Assembly (NCBI RefSeq): GCF_013044135.1
Contig: NZ_JABEPP010000005.1
Coordinates: forward strand, 409,122 to 473,121
Source: Enterovirga aerilata
Lineage (GTDB): Bacteria; Pseudomonadota; Alphaproteobacteria; Rhizobiales; Beijerinckiaceae
Direction: 5' to 3'
Length of the DNA: 64,000 nucleotides
Shown here: positions 44,601-52,415 of the stretch, piece after piece
How positions within the stretch are numbered: position 1 is the stretch's first letter
How the letters are laid out: each line of letters begins with the position of its first letter
Notes under the pieces: model-generated
What the model was told of the DNA's origin: nothing
Databases searched by the model: none
The model's input: the letters and a program-made list of their open reading frames with translations, nothing else
Made by a program: the position numbers and the translations under genes

Positions 44601-44743
44601 GCTCCCGTCGGCAGGCCGTCGCCGGGCCGGGTGTTGTATTTCCGGTCCTGGTTCATGGACTGGAAATAGGCGCGGAACACGAAGGAGGAGCCGTCGACCA
44701 GAAAGACCTGGTCGCCGGGGCCGACGGAAGGGGAGGCGCTCAT
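41666..44743 (-). CDS. polA: DNA polymerase I
   Basis: A 1025-residue repair/replication polymerase. The 5'-3' nuclease covers about 1-300 (FLVDGSSFVFRAYF, SSDKDLMQVV, GDPTDNVPGVPGIG). A low-complexity insert (about 345-410) is followed by the proofreading exonuclease with AIDVETSTPD near 434 and NVKHDWLVLKRHG. The polymerase has motif A SADYSQIELR near 797, motif B RRRAKAINFGIVYG and motif C LQVHDELVFEV near 974. All three activities appear intact. ATG 44743 is preferred; an upstream start at 44866 adds unconserved sequence. Confidence 0.96.
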   Translation of the reverse strand: MSASPSVGPGDQVFLVDGSSFVFRAYFQSMNQDRKYNTRPGDGLPTGAVRLFTTKLIQFIRDGACGIRPTHLAIVFDKTEQSFRKEIFADYKAHRPDPPSDLVPQFKLMRDAVRALGLIPIEQDRYEADDIIATYACQASAAGAEVLIVSSDKDLMQVVRPGVTFYDFESGIPGKPGYRPERRLDREGVIEKFGVPPEQVPDVQALIGDPTDNVPGVPGIGIKTAAQLICEYGSLENLLDRVGEIRQPKRREALIENAEKARISKRLVTLDCSTPVSVPIGATRLGELDAKRLLAFTKALHFSTITKRIAELYDVDPAQVDPDPDLSRPWDPTSGRWFHESEGDVPSLQGEADQGEGASSADGPPALVSAPSLPGRGGAAAPNGLMTPEALVAARRAEAAASPCDRTKFLTLRTAEELDRWIAAAGETGLLAIDVETSTPDPMRSEIVGISLGLEPGMSAYLPLRHRAGGQDGGESLFENGLVAGQIPFDDALFRLKPLLEDPAVLKIGQNVKHDWLVLKRHGIEMRSLDDTMLLSYALDVGKPNLSGHSLEQLARVYLQHSCFSLEDLTGKGKKAVAFEAIDPDQAREYAAEGPDLALRLWRVLKPRLAPERKTTVYETLERPMIATLARMEERGIRIDRNILSRMSGDFAQTIARVEDEVYDIAGERFTIGSPKQLADILFGKFGLPGARKTATGQWSTGARLLEDLAETSDHPLPRKILEWRQLTKLKSYTDALPTYVNPETGRVHTSYALAATTTGRLSSADPNLQNIPIRTEEGRKIRTAFVPEPGHKLISADYSQIELRLLADIADIPQLKKAFADGIDIHATTASEMFGVPVEGMPPEVRRRAKAINFGIVYGISAFGLANQLGIPREEAGQYIRTYFERFPGIRDYMDKTKRAVREQGYVTTLFGRACHYPDISAGNASIRAAVERQAINAPIQGSAADIIRRAMIRMDAALRDAKLSAKMLLQVHDELVFEVPEEEVDATLPVVTRIMEEAPLPAVQLKVPLAVEARAGSNWDAAH

Positions 44744-44887
44744 GCCTCCGAGATAGCGCCTCCGGGGCCGGCCCGCCATCGGCGGCGGCGAGAACAGGCG
44801 GACGCGCCGTGTGCGCCGGCGCACCGTGAAGCGTCGCCGCGCCGTGGATTGTCCCTCCAACGACAACAGGGTCGCAGGAGAGGCGCG

Positions 44888-45025
44888 ATGTTCCGGATGG
44901 TCAGGCTTGCAGGCGTGAGCGCGGTTCTGGCGGCCGCTTTCGTGCTGGCCACGACGGAGTACCCGGTAGGATCACGAGCCGACCTCCTTCCGCGCCTCAC
45001 CATCGTGTTCGAAGAGGCCCCATGA
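44888..45025 (+). CDS. 45-residue secreted small protein
   Basis: It starts at ATG 44888 after GGAGAGG. A Met-Arg start, a hydrophobic stretch (LAGVSAVLAAAFVLATT) and a short polar tail suggest a signal peptide or small membrane anchor. No family is recognised. It diverges from polA. Ribosome-binding site plus export signal are the only evidence for it. Confidence 0.5.
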   Translation: MFRMVRLAGVSAVLAAAFVLATTEYPVGSRADLLPRLTIVFEEAP

Positions 45026-45163
45026 CTGTGAGCGGCGCGATCGCGTCCCGCCCTGACACGTCGAGCGACATCGTCCTGAAATGATCCGTGAACGAAAAGC
45101 GCTCGTCGGAGTTGTCTCGACAGTCGTGTCGCGTTCTCCATCTCGACCGCCAGGAGGCCTGCG

Positions 45164-45364
45164 ATGCCCGTTCTTAACGCCGAAGCGCTGAACGCCGACC
45201 CGCAAGGGCTCGAGTTCCTGCGCGACGTGCTCGGCACGCGAGCGGAGACGTCCTCGCCCGAACGCCGCTTCCCGCTCGAGGCCTGGACCCCGAAGGTGTC
45301 TATGGCCGAGACAGTCGTGCCGTCCCCCGAGATAGAGCCTCGGTTGATCGAAGCCGCTCTCTGA
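45164..45364 (+). CDS. 66-residue hypothetical protein
   Basis: ATG 45164 follows AGGAGG at a good spacing. The protein is acidic, has no hydrophobic segment (MPVLNAEALNADPQG start), and resembles no family known to me. It lies 138 bases after the preceding small gene and converges on aapM with 8 bases between stops. Confidence 0.5.
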   Translation: MPVLNAEALNADPQGLEFLRDVLGTRAETSSPERRFPLEAWTPKVSMAETVVPSPEIEPRLIEAAL

Positions 45365-45372
45365 GCCGGGGC

Positions 45373-46533
45373 TCAATGTGAGATGCGGGCCGCTTTGAGC
45401 TCGATGCGTCTGCTCCAGCGCGACAAGCCGAAACAGGCCAGCCAATAGATAAAACCTGCGAAGGCATAGGCTTCCCAGGTCTTGCCGACCCAGGCCGGAT
45501 CCGCGAGCGCCGCCTGGGCGATCCCCAGCAGATCGAAAATCGAGACGATCAGCACGAGCGAGGTGTTCTTCACGAGCGCGATGAACTCGTTCGTGAGAGC
45601 GGGCAGGGAGATGCGGAGCGCCTGCGGCAGCACGATCAGCCCCGTCGTGCGCCAGTATCCGAGTCCCAGCGCGGAAGCCGCTTCCGCCTGGCCGGGCGGG
45701 ATGGCCTGCAGCCCGCCGCGCACCGCCTCCGCCATATAGGCCGCGATGCAGAGGCCGAGCCCTATGACGGCGCGGGCGAGGCGGTCGATCCCGGCGCCGT
45801 TCGGCAGGATCAGCGGAAGGAGAAGCGAGGCGAGGAAGATCACCGCGATGATCGGCACGCCGCGCCAGAACTCGATGAACACCGTCGAGATCAGCCGGAT
45901 GACCGGGAGGCGGGAGGCGCGGCCGAGCGCGAGCAGGATCCCGAGCGGGACCGCGATGATGGCCGCGTAGATCGACAGGAAGGCGGTCAGCATGAGCCCG
46001 CCCCATTCCCGGGTCTCGACGATCCGTAGCCCGAGGCCGCCATAGAGGAGCCAGGTCCCGAGCGGGGGCAGGACGACGAGCGCGAGCAGCGCGGCGAGGC
46101 GGCGGCGCGGCAGCCCGGGCCAGGCGATAAGCCCCGAGGCCACCAGGAGGATCACGCCCGCCAGATCGACGCGCCAGCGCTCGCCCGCCGGATAGAAGCC
46201 GTACATGAACTGGCCGAACCGAGCCCGGATGAAGACCCAGCAGGCTCCCGTGCCCGTGCAGTCGTTCCGTGTCGTCCCAGTGAAGGTGGCGTCGAGGATC
46301 GTCCAGCGCAGGAGCGGGACCGCGGCCCAGGCAAGGAGGGCCGCGCAGACGAGCGTGATCGCCGCGTCCGAAGGCGTGCCGAAGAGGCGTTTCGCAAGCG
46401 CGTGGGGCTGACGGAGGCGCCGGGCCAGCCCGCCGTCGCGGGCATCGGGCAGGATCGTGAGCCGCCCGTCGGAAGCGATCTCCGCCGTTGCGCCGCCGAT
46501 CGGAACGAGGCCCTGGCTCAGCTCGCGGCTCAT
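45373..46533 (-). CDS. aapM: General L-amino acid ABC transporter permease AapM
   Basis: A 386-residue His/Glu/Gln-type permease. The N-terminal extension and a large periplasmic loop containing paired Cys (NDCTGTGACW) are typical of AapM/BztC. The EAA motif reads EAASALGLGYWRTTGLIVLPQALRISLP in two overlapping parts. The start ATG 46533 overlaps the aapQ stop (ATGA). It forms the membrane dimer with AapQ. The ATPase gene aapP, expected next, is absent. Confidence 0.93.
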   Translation of the reverse strand: MSRELSQGLVPIGGATAEIASDGRLTILPDARDGGLARRLRQPHALAKRLFGTPSDAAITLVCAALLAWAAVPLLRWTILDATFTGTTRNDCTGTGACWVFIRARFGQFMYGFYPAGERWRVDLAGVILLVASGLIAWPGLPRRRLAALLALVVLPPLGTWLLYGGLGLRIVETREWGGLMLTAFLSIYAAIIAVPLGILLALGRASRLPVIRLISTVFIEFWRGVPIIAVIFLASLLLPLILPNGAGIDRLARAVIGLGLCIAAYMAEAVRGGLQAIPPGQAEAASALGLGYWRTTGLIVLPQALRISLPALTNEFIALVKNTSLVLIVSIFDLLGIAQAALADPAWVGKTWEAYAFAGFIYWLACFGLSRWSRRIELKAARISH

Positions 46534-47690
46534 CGCGTCACCAGCGCGATGCGGGCATTGTACCAGTTCATGAAGGCCGAGACGGCGAGGCTGATGGCGA
46601 GGTACAGTGCAAGCGTAATGGCGATGATCTCGATGGCCTGGCCGGTATTGTTCAGCGCCGAACCCATGAAGAGGCTGACGACGTCCGGATAGGCGATCGC
46701 GGCCCCGAAGGACGAGTTCTTGACGACGTTCAGGTACTGGCTGGTCATCGGCGGGACCATGACGCGCAGCGCCTGCGGGATGGTGACGAGGCGAAGCGTC
46801 TGGCTCGGCGAGAGGCCGACGGCCTTCGCGGCCTCGATCTGCCCCTTGGGCACGGCCAGGATGCCGGCCCGGACGATCTCGGCGATGAAGGCCGCCGTGT
46901 AGGTCGTGAGCGCGGCGAACAGCGCCACGAATTCCGGCACGAGGACGAACCCGCCGCGGTAGTTGAAGCCGCGCAGTGCGGGCACGTCCCAGGCCGTGGC
47001 GAGCGCCGCGTGGATGAAGGCGAGCGCCGGAATCCCGAGCACCAGGAGGAGGCCGCTCCGCCAGACCGGGAAGGCCTTCCCGGTCCTCTCCTGCCGCCGC
47101 CTCGCCCAGGCGACGACCGCGAGCTGGAGCGCTATCCCGGCCGCGAGCGCGAGGAGGGCGTGGCCGAAGGGAGCCGCCTCGTTCGGCAGCGGAATGGTGA
47201 GCCCGCGATTGTTGAGGAAGGCGATCCCGAACAGGCCGATCGAGGCGCGCGGCGCGGGCAGGGACGCGACGACGCCAAAATACCAGATCAGCACGAAGAA
47301 GAGCAGGGGGATGTTCCGGGCGAACTCGACATAGGCGCCGGCGATCCCGGAGAGCAGCGGGTTCCGGGACAGCCTGGCGACGCCGATCGCGAAGCCGAGC
47401 GCCGTCGCCGCCGCGATCGAGACCGCCGAGATCAGGAGCGTGTTGACGATCCCGGCCCAGAGCAGGCCGAGATTGGACGAGGCCGACGTGTAGCCGGTGA
47501 GCTGGAACTGGACGTCGATGCCGGCCTGCCGCCACAGGAAGTCGAAGCCGGACGCGATACCGGCCTTGAGCATGTTCTCCGAGGCGTTGCGGACGAAATA
47601 GACGAGCAGCGCCAGGAGGCCGATCGCGACGGCGGCCTGCGCGAGGACGTCCCGGACCTTGCGGTCGCGAAGGGTGGCGGCAAGGGTCAT
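46530..47690 (-). CDS. aapQ: General L-amino acid ABC transporter permease AapQ
   Basis: A 386-residue permease. The N-terminal helix is followed by a long periplasmic domain before the transport core, as in AapQ/BztB. Motifs: GYTSASSNLGLLWAGIVNTL, FVEFARNIPLL-like YVEFARNIPLLFFVL and the EAA loop EAAKAVGLSPSQTLRLVTIPQ. A 16-base palindrome touches its start codon and a longer hairpin lies before it. Confidence 0.94.
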   Translation of the reverse strand: MTLAATLRDRKVRDVLAQAAVAIGLLALLVYFVRNASENMLKAGIASGFDFLWRQAGIDVQFQLTGYTSASSNLGLLWAGIVNTLLISAVSIAAATALGFAIGVARLSRNPLLSGIAGAYVEFARNIPLLFFVLIWYFGVVASLPAPRASIGLFGIAFLNNRGLTIPLPNEAAPFGHALLALAAGIALQLAVVAWARRRQERTGKAFPVWRSGLLLVLGIPALAFIHAALATAWDVPALRGFNYRGGFVLVPEFVALFAALTTYTAAFIAEIVRAGILAVPKGQIEAAKAVGLSPSQTLRLVTIPQALRVMVPPMTSQYLNVVKNSSFGAAIAYPDVVSLFMGSALNNTGQAIEIIAITLALYLAISLAVSAFMNWYNARIALVTR

Positions 47691-47706
47691 GGCTGGCGCG
47701 CCAGCC
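47691..47706. promoter_or_regulatory. 16-bp palindrome adjoining the aapQ start codon
   Basis: GGCTGGCGCGCCAGCC is perfectly self-complementary and ends at the base before the aapQ ATG (minus strand). In the mRNA it would occupy the normal ribosome-binding spacer and could hide the start or bring the upstream GGAGGG nearer. Confidence 0.5.
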
Positions 47707-47732
47707 CACCCTTCCCTCCAGGGACGGGTGGG
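47705..47732 (-). promoter_or_regulatory. Intercistronic hairpin between aapJ and aapQ
   Basis: 7-bp arms CCCACCC/GGGTGGG (47705-47711, 47726-47732) with an inner TCCC/GGGA stem. Such hairpins after binding-protein genes protect upstream mRNA and reduce permease synthesis. It encloses the only purine-rich Shine-Dalgarno-like sequence before aapQ. Confidence 0.5.
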
Positions 47733-47757
47733 CGCGAGTCCGCCATCTCCGGCGGGT

Positions 47758-48789
47758 CTACTGGAACGGCGGCGTGAAGAGCAGACCGCCCTTGGTCCAG
47801 AGCTCGTTCTTGCCGCGGGCGAGCTTCAGCGGCGAGCCCATGCCGACGGTGCGCTCGTAGCTCTCGCCGTAATTCCCCACCTGCTTGATAGCGTTGTACA
47901 TCCAGTCGTTGGAGAGCCCCATCATGGCCCCGAAGCCGCCCTCCACCCCGAGCAGGCGGCGCACCTCGGCGTTCTGCGACTTGGCCTTCATTTCGTCGAC
48001 GTTCTTGGACGTCACGCCGAGCGCCTCGGCCGCGATCATGCCGTTCAGGACCCAGCGCACCACGAGCTGGTAGCGCTCGTCGCCCCAGCGCGTGGTCGGC
48101 CCCTGCGGGTCGTTCGAGATCGTCTCGGTCATGACGATGTTGTTGTCCGGGTCCTTCAGCTTGATGCGCTGGCCGGCCAGCGCGCCGATGCCGGCCGTGT
48201 AGGCGTCGCAGCGTCCGGAATCGTAGGCCGCGATGGCGTCGTCGTTCTTCTGGAAGTTGATGATCGAGATCTTGATCCCGTTCTCCTTCGCCCAGTCGGC
48301 CGCGTTCTTCTCCTCCGTCGAGCCCGCCGCCACGCAGACGGAGGCGCCGTCGAGATCCTTCGGCACGGTCGCGGTGCCCTTCCGCACCACGAAGGTCTGG
48401 CCTTCGTAGAAATTGATGCCCTGGAAATTCACGCCGAGCGTCGCGTTGCGGCTGAACGTGATGGTCGTGTTCCGCGACAGGAGATCGACCTGCCCCGATT
48501 GCAGCACCGGCCAGCGCTGCTGCACCGAGGTCGGCGTGAACTTCACCTTCGTGGCGTCGCCGAGGATGGCGGCCGCGAGCGCGCGGCAATAGTCGACGTC
48601 GATGCCGGACCACTCGCCCCTGTCGTTGGCGAAGGAGAAGCCGGGAAGCCCGAGATGCACGCCGCATTCGAGATGGCCGCGGGCCTTGATCGCGTCGAGC
48701 GTCGGCGAGGGCGCGAGCTGCTGCGCGCCGGCTGAGGTGGCGGCCAGCGCAAGGGCGGCCGCCGCGAGCGGAAGGCGGATGGATGGCAT
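47758..48789 (-). CDS. aapJ: General L-amino acid-binding protein AapJ
   Basis: A 343-residue periplasmic receptor with a signal peptide ending SAGAQQ. Family strings: CGVHLGLPGFSFANDRGEW, GIDVDYCRALAAAILG, LLSRNTTITFSRN and GFGAMMGLSNDWMYNAIKQVGNYGE in two adjacent parts. AapJ/BztA bind a broad set of L-amino acids. First gene of aapJQM, read toward lower coordinates. Confidence 0.95.
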   Translation of the reverse strand: MPSIRLPLAAAALALAATSAGAQQLAPSPTLDAIKARGHLECGVHLGLPGFSFANDRGEWSGIDVDYCRALAAAILGDATKVKFTPTSVQQRWPVLQSGQVDLLSRNTTITFSRNATLGVNFQGINFYEGQTFVVRKGTATVPKDLDGASVCVAAGSTEEKNAADWAKENGIKISIINFQKNDDAIAAYDSGRCDAYTAGIGALAGQRIKLKDPDNNIVMTETISNDPQGPTTRWGDERYQLVVRWVLNGMIAAEALGVTSKNVDEMKAKSQNAEVRRLLGVEGGFGAMMGLSNDWMYNAIKQVGNYGESYERTVGMGSPLKLARGKNELWTKGGLLFTPPFQ

Positions 48790-48915
48790 GACGAGCGAAG
48801 CACTCCGAGGGGCGCGGGACGCCGCGCGCTAGCACGTTCGGGCAAGCCTCGTGCCGCGTCAACTTGGCTGCAGCTGAAGAGCAACCGCGTCCAACGGCCC
48901 GCCGGATCGAACCGG

Positions 48916-49383
48916 TCAGCGGCGGCCGCGGCCCTGCGCCTTCACGGCGTTCTCCACCTTGTCGAGCTTGTCCTCGATCTTGTCGAGCTTCGCCAGGATC
49001 TGCTGGAGGATGTCCGGCACAACCCGGCCATACTCGACGGATTCGCGGCTCGCCTTCGCGGTGGCTCGCGCCGCATCCAAAAGCTCGCGCATCTCGCCCG
49101 GGCTCATCCCTCCGGTGCCGGCCTGGGCCGGCGGCGCCGGCGGCACGACGGCGGGAGGCGCGACCGGCGCGCGCGTCCCGGGCGATGCATCGCCCGGGGT
49201 CGATCCGGCCCCGATGGCCGGAGCCGTCTCCGTCGGCTTGGTCGGGCTCGTCACGGCCTCCGTCGCGGCCGCGCCCGGATTGGGCCCCGGCGTCGCGGGC
49301 GTCGGCAGATTAGGGGAGGGCGTCTGCGCCCATCCGGGTGCCACGAGAGAGACCAGGACCACCCCAACGAATGCCGCCCGCAT
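48916..49383 (-). CDS. Secreted Pro/Thr-rich protein with C-terminal coiled coil
   Basis: A 155-residue protein with a signal peptide (AAFVGVVLVSLVAPGWAQ), a disordered Pro/Ala/Thr-rich middle (about 25-85), and a helical C-terminus with heptads ILAKLDKIEDKLDKVENAV. No enzyme motif. ATG 49383 places the signal peptide at the start. Likely an oligomeric envelope protein; function unknown. Confidence 0.65.
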   Translation of the reverse strand: MRAAFVGVVLVSLVAPGWAQTPSPNLPTPATPGPNPGAAATEAVTSPTKPTETAPAIGAGSTPGDASPGTRAPVAPPAVVPPAPPAQAGTGGMSPGEMRELLDAARATAKASRESVEYGRVVPDILQQILAKLDKIEDKLDKVENAVKAQGRGRR

Positions 49384-49474
49384 AGCCGTTCCCCTGATTC
49401 GCGGCCGGAAGCGTCGGGGAAGAGCAGGCCGGGGGCAAGGTGGAAGCCATCCTGTTCCGGCCATGCGCCAGCCG

Positions 49475-50524
49475 TCACGCCTCGCCGCGGGCGTATCTGG
49501 CCGTTCGACGGATGGCCTCGTCGAGCGGCGTCCAGCTGTCGAGGGCGAGTTCCGTACGCGCTCGTTCGATGGACGGCACGTAGCGGTTCCGAGTTGCTGC
49601 CGGATCGGGCTCACCGCGGATCACGATCTCGCCGCTGCCGGGTATGACCGAGCCGACCAGGCGAGCCAGCTCCGCTATGCGGATCTCGCGGTCCGATCCG
49701 ACATTGTAGGCCCGTCCCGGACGGCCTTTCGCAAGGAGCGTCGGAAGCCAGGCGGCAAGATCGCCAGCGTAGAGGTAGGAGCGGACAGGGGTGCCGTCAC
49801 CCCCGACGGATATCTCCTTTCCGGCCAGGGCATCCCGGATGAAGTTGCCGATTGCGAAATGCCCGTCGAGCGGCAGGCCTGGGCCGACAAACGCGAAGGC
49901 GCGAGCGATGACCGTCTCGATGCCGGTTCGATCCGCGGCGAGGGCGCATAGATGTTCGGCGAGCCGCTTAGCCTGTCCGTATGACGATCGGGGATCGAGC
50001 GGATCTGGCGCGCCCGAATATTCTTCCGCAAGGGCGGCCATCCCGGGAGGCTGGGGGCCGTAGACGGCGCCTGAACTCACATAGAGAAGACGGCGGGCTT
50101 CGCAGCGGGCCGCAAGCTCCAGGACCCGCCGGGTTCCGTCGACGACGGAGCCGATCAGGTCGGCGGGATCCCTGCCCGCGGCGGCGCTCGTGTCGGTCGC
50201 TGCGTGGATGATGTGGCTGAATTTCCTGGACGGGAAGGAGAAGGAGCGGACATCGCCGGCAACGAGGCGCAGGAAACCGAGGCTCGCCAGGTGCGGGTGA
50301 GCTTCGGCGAAGGCCTCCGGCCGGCGGGACAGCAGCGTGACCTGGAGGCGTAACCCCAAGCGCATCCGCGCGTGATCGAGGACGGCCAGGAGCCAGCGGC
50401 CGAAGAACCCTGTCCCTCCGGTCAGGAACAGGGACGATCCGTCGAGGTCCCGCAAAGCCCCGGAGGCATGCCCGACGGCTTCCTCGAGATCGCCGATGCA
50501 GAAACCCGCAGCGCCGGCATTCAT
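49475..50524 (-). CDS. NAD-dependent epimerase/dehydratase (extended SDR)
   Basis: A 349-residue nucleotide-sugar SDR. The Rossmann motif is FLTGGTGFFGRWLL, catalytic Ser lies in LYVSSGAVYG and YGQAKRLAEHL supplies Tyr and Lys. GPGLPLDGHFAIGNFI and SYLYAGDLAAWL follow the dTDP/UDP/CDP-sugar epimerase pattern. It is the last gene of a four-gene operon, ATGA-coupled to the ThDP enzyme. It may reduce or epimerise the keto sugar produced upstream; substrate unknown. Confidence 0.9.
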   Translation of the reverse strand: MNAGAAGFCIGDLEEAVGHASGALRDLDGSSLFLTGGTGFFGRWLLAVLDHARMRLGLRLQVTLLSRRPEAFAEAHPHLASLGFLRLVAGDVRSFSFPSRKFSHIIHAATDTSAAAGRDPADLIGSVVDGTRRVLELAARCEARRLLYVSSGAVYGPQPPGMAALAEEYSGAPDPLDPRSSYGQAKRLAEHLCALAADRTGIETVIARAFAFVGPGLPLDGHFAIGNFIRDALAGKEISVGGDGTPVRSYLYAGDLAAWLPTLLAKGRPGRAYNVGSDREIRIAELARLVGSVIPGSGEIVIRGEPDPAATRNRYVPSIERARTELALDSWTPLDEAIRRTARYARGEA

Positions 50525-52389
50525 GCCGGCTCGTGCCGCCGCCGCGGCATCAGATGCTCGGGTATGTTCTCCGAGGCCGGGTCCAGCGGGACGATCATGT
50601 TGGAGCGAAACTCGTCGCGCGGCAGCAGCGGCGACATGTCCTCCAGTGGCATCGACAGCATCGACCCGTCGGCCTGCGGCAGGGCTGCCGATTTCGGGAA
50701 GAGGGCCTCGTCGGGGATGACCTGGACGTCCACCAGCAGCGGGCCGGCGTGACACAGCGCCTGCCGGATGCCGCCGCGCAGATCGGCGCAATCCTCGATC
50801 CGGAATGCGTCCCAGCCGAATGTCCGGGCGAGCGCGACCAGGTCCGGGATGTCGAGTCCGGAACCCGGGCCGCTGCCGACATAGCGCCCGTCGAAGTAGT
50901 TGCGTTGCGTGTTGCGGATGGACGCGTAGCCGTTGTTGTTGATCACGAACATCCGGAGCGGCAGGCGAAGGCTCGCGATCGTCTGCATCTCCTGCAGGTT
51001 CATCATCAGCGAGCCGTCGCTCTCCAGGCCGATGAAGGGGCGCCGGTCGGACGCCATGTAGGCGCCGATCATGGCCGGCAGGCCGTAGCCCATCGCCCCC
51101 AGTCCCGAGGTCAGGAACACGCGCTGCCCTGCCTTGTTCTGGAACCCTGTATAGAAGAACTCGATGCCGAGCCCGGAGCTGCCGGTCACGATCAGGCTGT
51201 TCTCAGGCAGCTCCTCGGACAGGATCTGTGTCAGGTGGAAATGGCCGATGGGTCCCTGCTCGGGGAACGGCAGGCCGTCGTTGATGGGGTAGCGCCGCTT
51301 CCAGTCCTCGCAGCGGGCGAGCCAGCCCGACCGATCCCGGCGGGGAAGATCCGCAGCTCGCGCGAGCAGAGCGGAAACGAAGTCACGCGCATCCGCCTGG
51401 ATTCTCAGCGCGATGCCGGCATTGCCGCCGAACTTGTCGAGCTCGGCCCGATCGACGTCGACCACGATCTTCTGCGCATGGCGCCCGAATTTCGCCGGGC
51501 TGTAGGCCGTCACGACGTTGTCGAGCCGGGCCCCGATGGCGAGGATCAGGTCCGCATTCTGGACTGCGAAATTCGGCGCCCGCAGGGCCACCGTGCCGGG
51601 CTTTCCGACGCTCAAGGGATGCGCAGCCGGGATCAGGTCCATGGCGTTCCAGGTGGTCACGACCGGAATCTGCAGGGCTTCGTAGAGAGACCGGAAACCG
51701 GATGCCGCCTCGGCCAGGCGGATGCCGTGGCCGGCAAGGATGAGCGGCCGTTCGGATCGCCCGATCAGCTCGATCACCCGGTCGAGCTGATCCGTGAGGC
51801 CCTGCTCCGCAGCGCCGGTCGGCGCAGGCACGAAGCCCGGGAGCTCTTCGACCTCGATCCGTGCGTTCTGCACATCCAACGGAATGTCGAGCCAGACCGG
51901 GCCGCGGCGGCCGGTCGTCGCGAGGTGCACGGCTTCTTCGAGGTGGCGGCGTATCTCCGTCGGCTCCATCACGCGCGCGGCGTATTTGGTGATGGGCCGC
52001 ACCATGGAAACGATGTCCACCTCCTGCGGGCCCATCTGCCGGACGCCGCTCGTCCCCATGAGGTCGGCGCGTTTCACCTGGCCCGAGATGATGAGCAGCG
52101 GCACGGATTCGATCCACGCGCCCGCGCATCCCGTGATCGCGTTCGTGGCTCCGGGGCCGGTCGTCACCAGCGCGCAGCCCAGGCGTCCGTTGACGCGGGA
52201 ATAGGCCTCGGCCGCGATCGCGGAGGCCTGTTCGTGGTGGTTGGACACGTAGCTCAGGTCCGGGCACCTGCCGAACGCGTCGACGAGATACATCGCGCCG
52301 CCGCCCGGCACGAGGAACACGCAGCCGACGCCCTGGCCCGCCACGAAGCTTGCGACGTAGTCGGCCAAGCGTTGGGTTGTGAGCGCCAT
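50521..52389 (-). CDS. ThDP-dependent acetolactate-synthase-like enzyme
   Basis: A 622-residue three-domain ThDP enzyme. The activating Glu53 is in SNHHEQASA, after FLVPGGGAMYLVDAF. The central domain has the helical Rossmann part, and the ThDP-binding segment ESDGSLMMN...NNNGYASI lies near 453-490. It resembles IlvB, but there is no ilvH or ilvC nearby and it sits among sugar genes, 26 bases after a NeuB-like gene. In such clusters ThDP enzymes add or remove two-carbon units (for example YerE in yersiniose synthesis). The exact reaction is unknown. Confidence 0.87.
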   Translation of the reverse strand: MALTTQRLADYVASFVAGQGVGCVFLVPGGGAMYLVDAFGRCPDLSYVSNHHEQASAIAAEAYSRVNGRLGCALVTTGPGATNAITGCAGAWIESVPLLIISGQVKRADLMGTSGVRQMGPQEVDIVSMVRPITKYAARVMEPTEIRRHLEEAVHLATTGRRGPVWLDIPLDVQNARIEVEELPGFVPAPTGAAEQGLTDQLDRVIELIGRSERPLILAGHGIRLAEAASGFRSLYEALQIPVVTTWNAMDLIPAAHPLSVGKPGTVALRAPNFAVQNADLILAIGARLDNVVTAYSPAKFGRHAQKIVVDVDRAELDKFGGNAGIALRIQADARDFVSALLARAADLPRRDRSGWLARCEDWKRRYPINDGLPFPEQGPIGHFHLTQILSEELPENSLIVTGSSGLGIEFFYTGFQNKAGQRVFLTSGLGAMGYGLPAMIGAYMASDRRPFIGLESDGSLMMNLQEMQTIASLRLPLRMFVINNNGYASIRNTQRNYFDGRYVGSGPGSGLDIPDLVALARTFGWDAFRIEDCADLRGGIRQALCHAGPLLVDVQVIPDEALFPKSAALPQADGSMLSMPLEDMSPLLPRDEFRSNMIVPLDPASENIPEHLMPRRRHEPA

Positions 52390-52415
52390 CCGGACGGTCT
52401 CCGTGAGGTTTCGGG

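Noticed and set aside
41666..44866. Longer polA start at 44866
   Set aside because: The extra 41 residues are Arg-rich and precede the conserved nuclease start; ATG 44743 fits the family.
50521..52389. Biosynthetic acetolactate synthase IlvB
   Set aside because: No regulatory subunit or ilvC nearby, and it is embedded and ATGA-coupled in a sugar operon. Kept as IlvB-like only.
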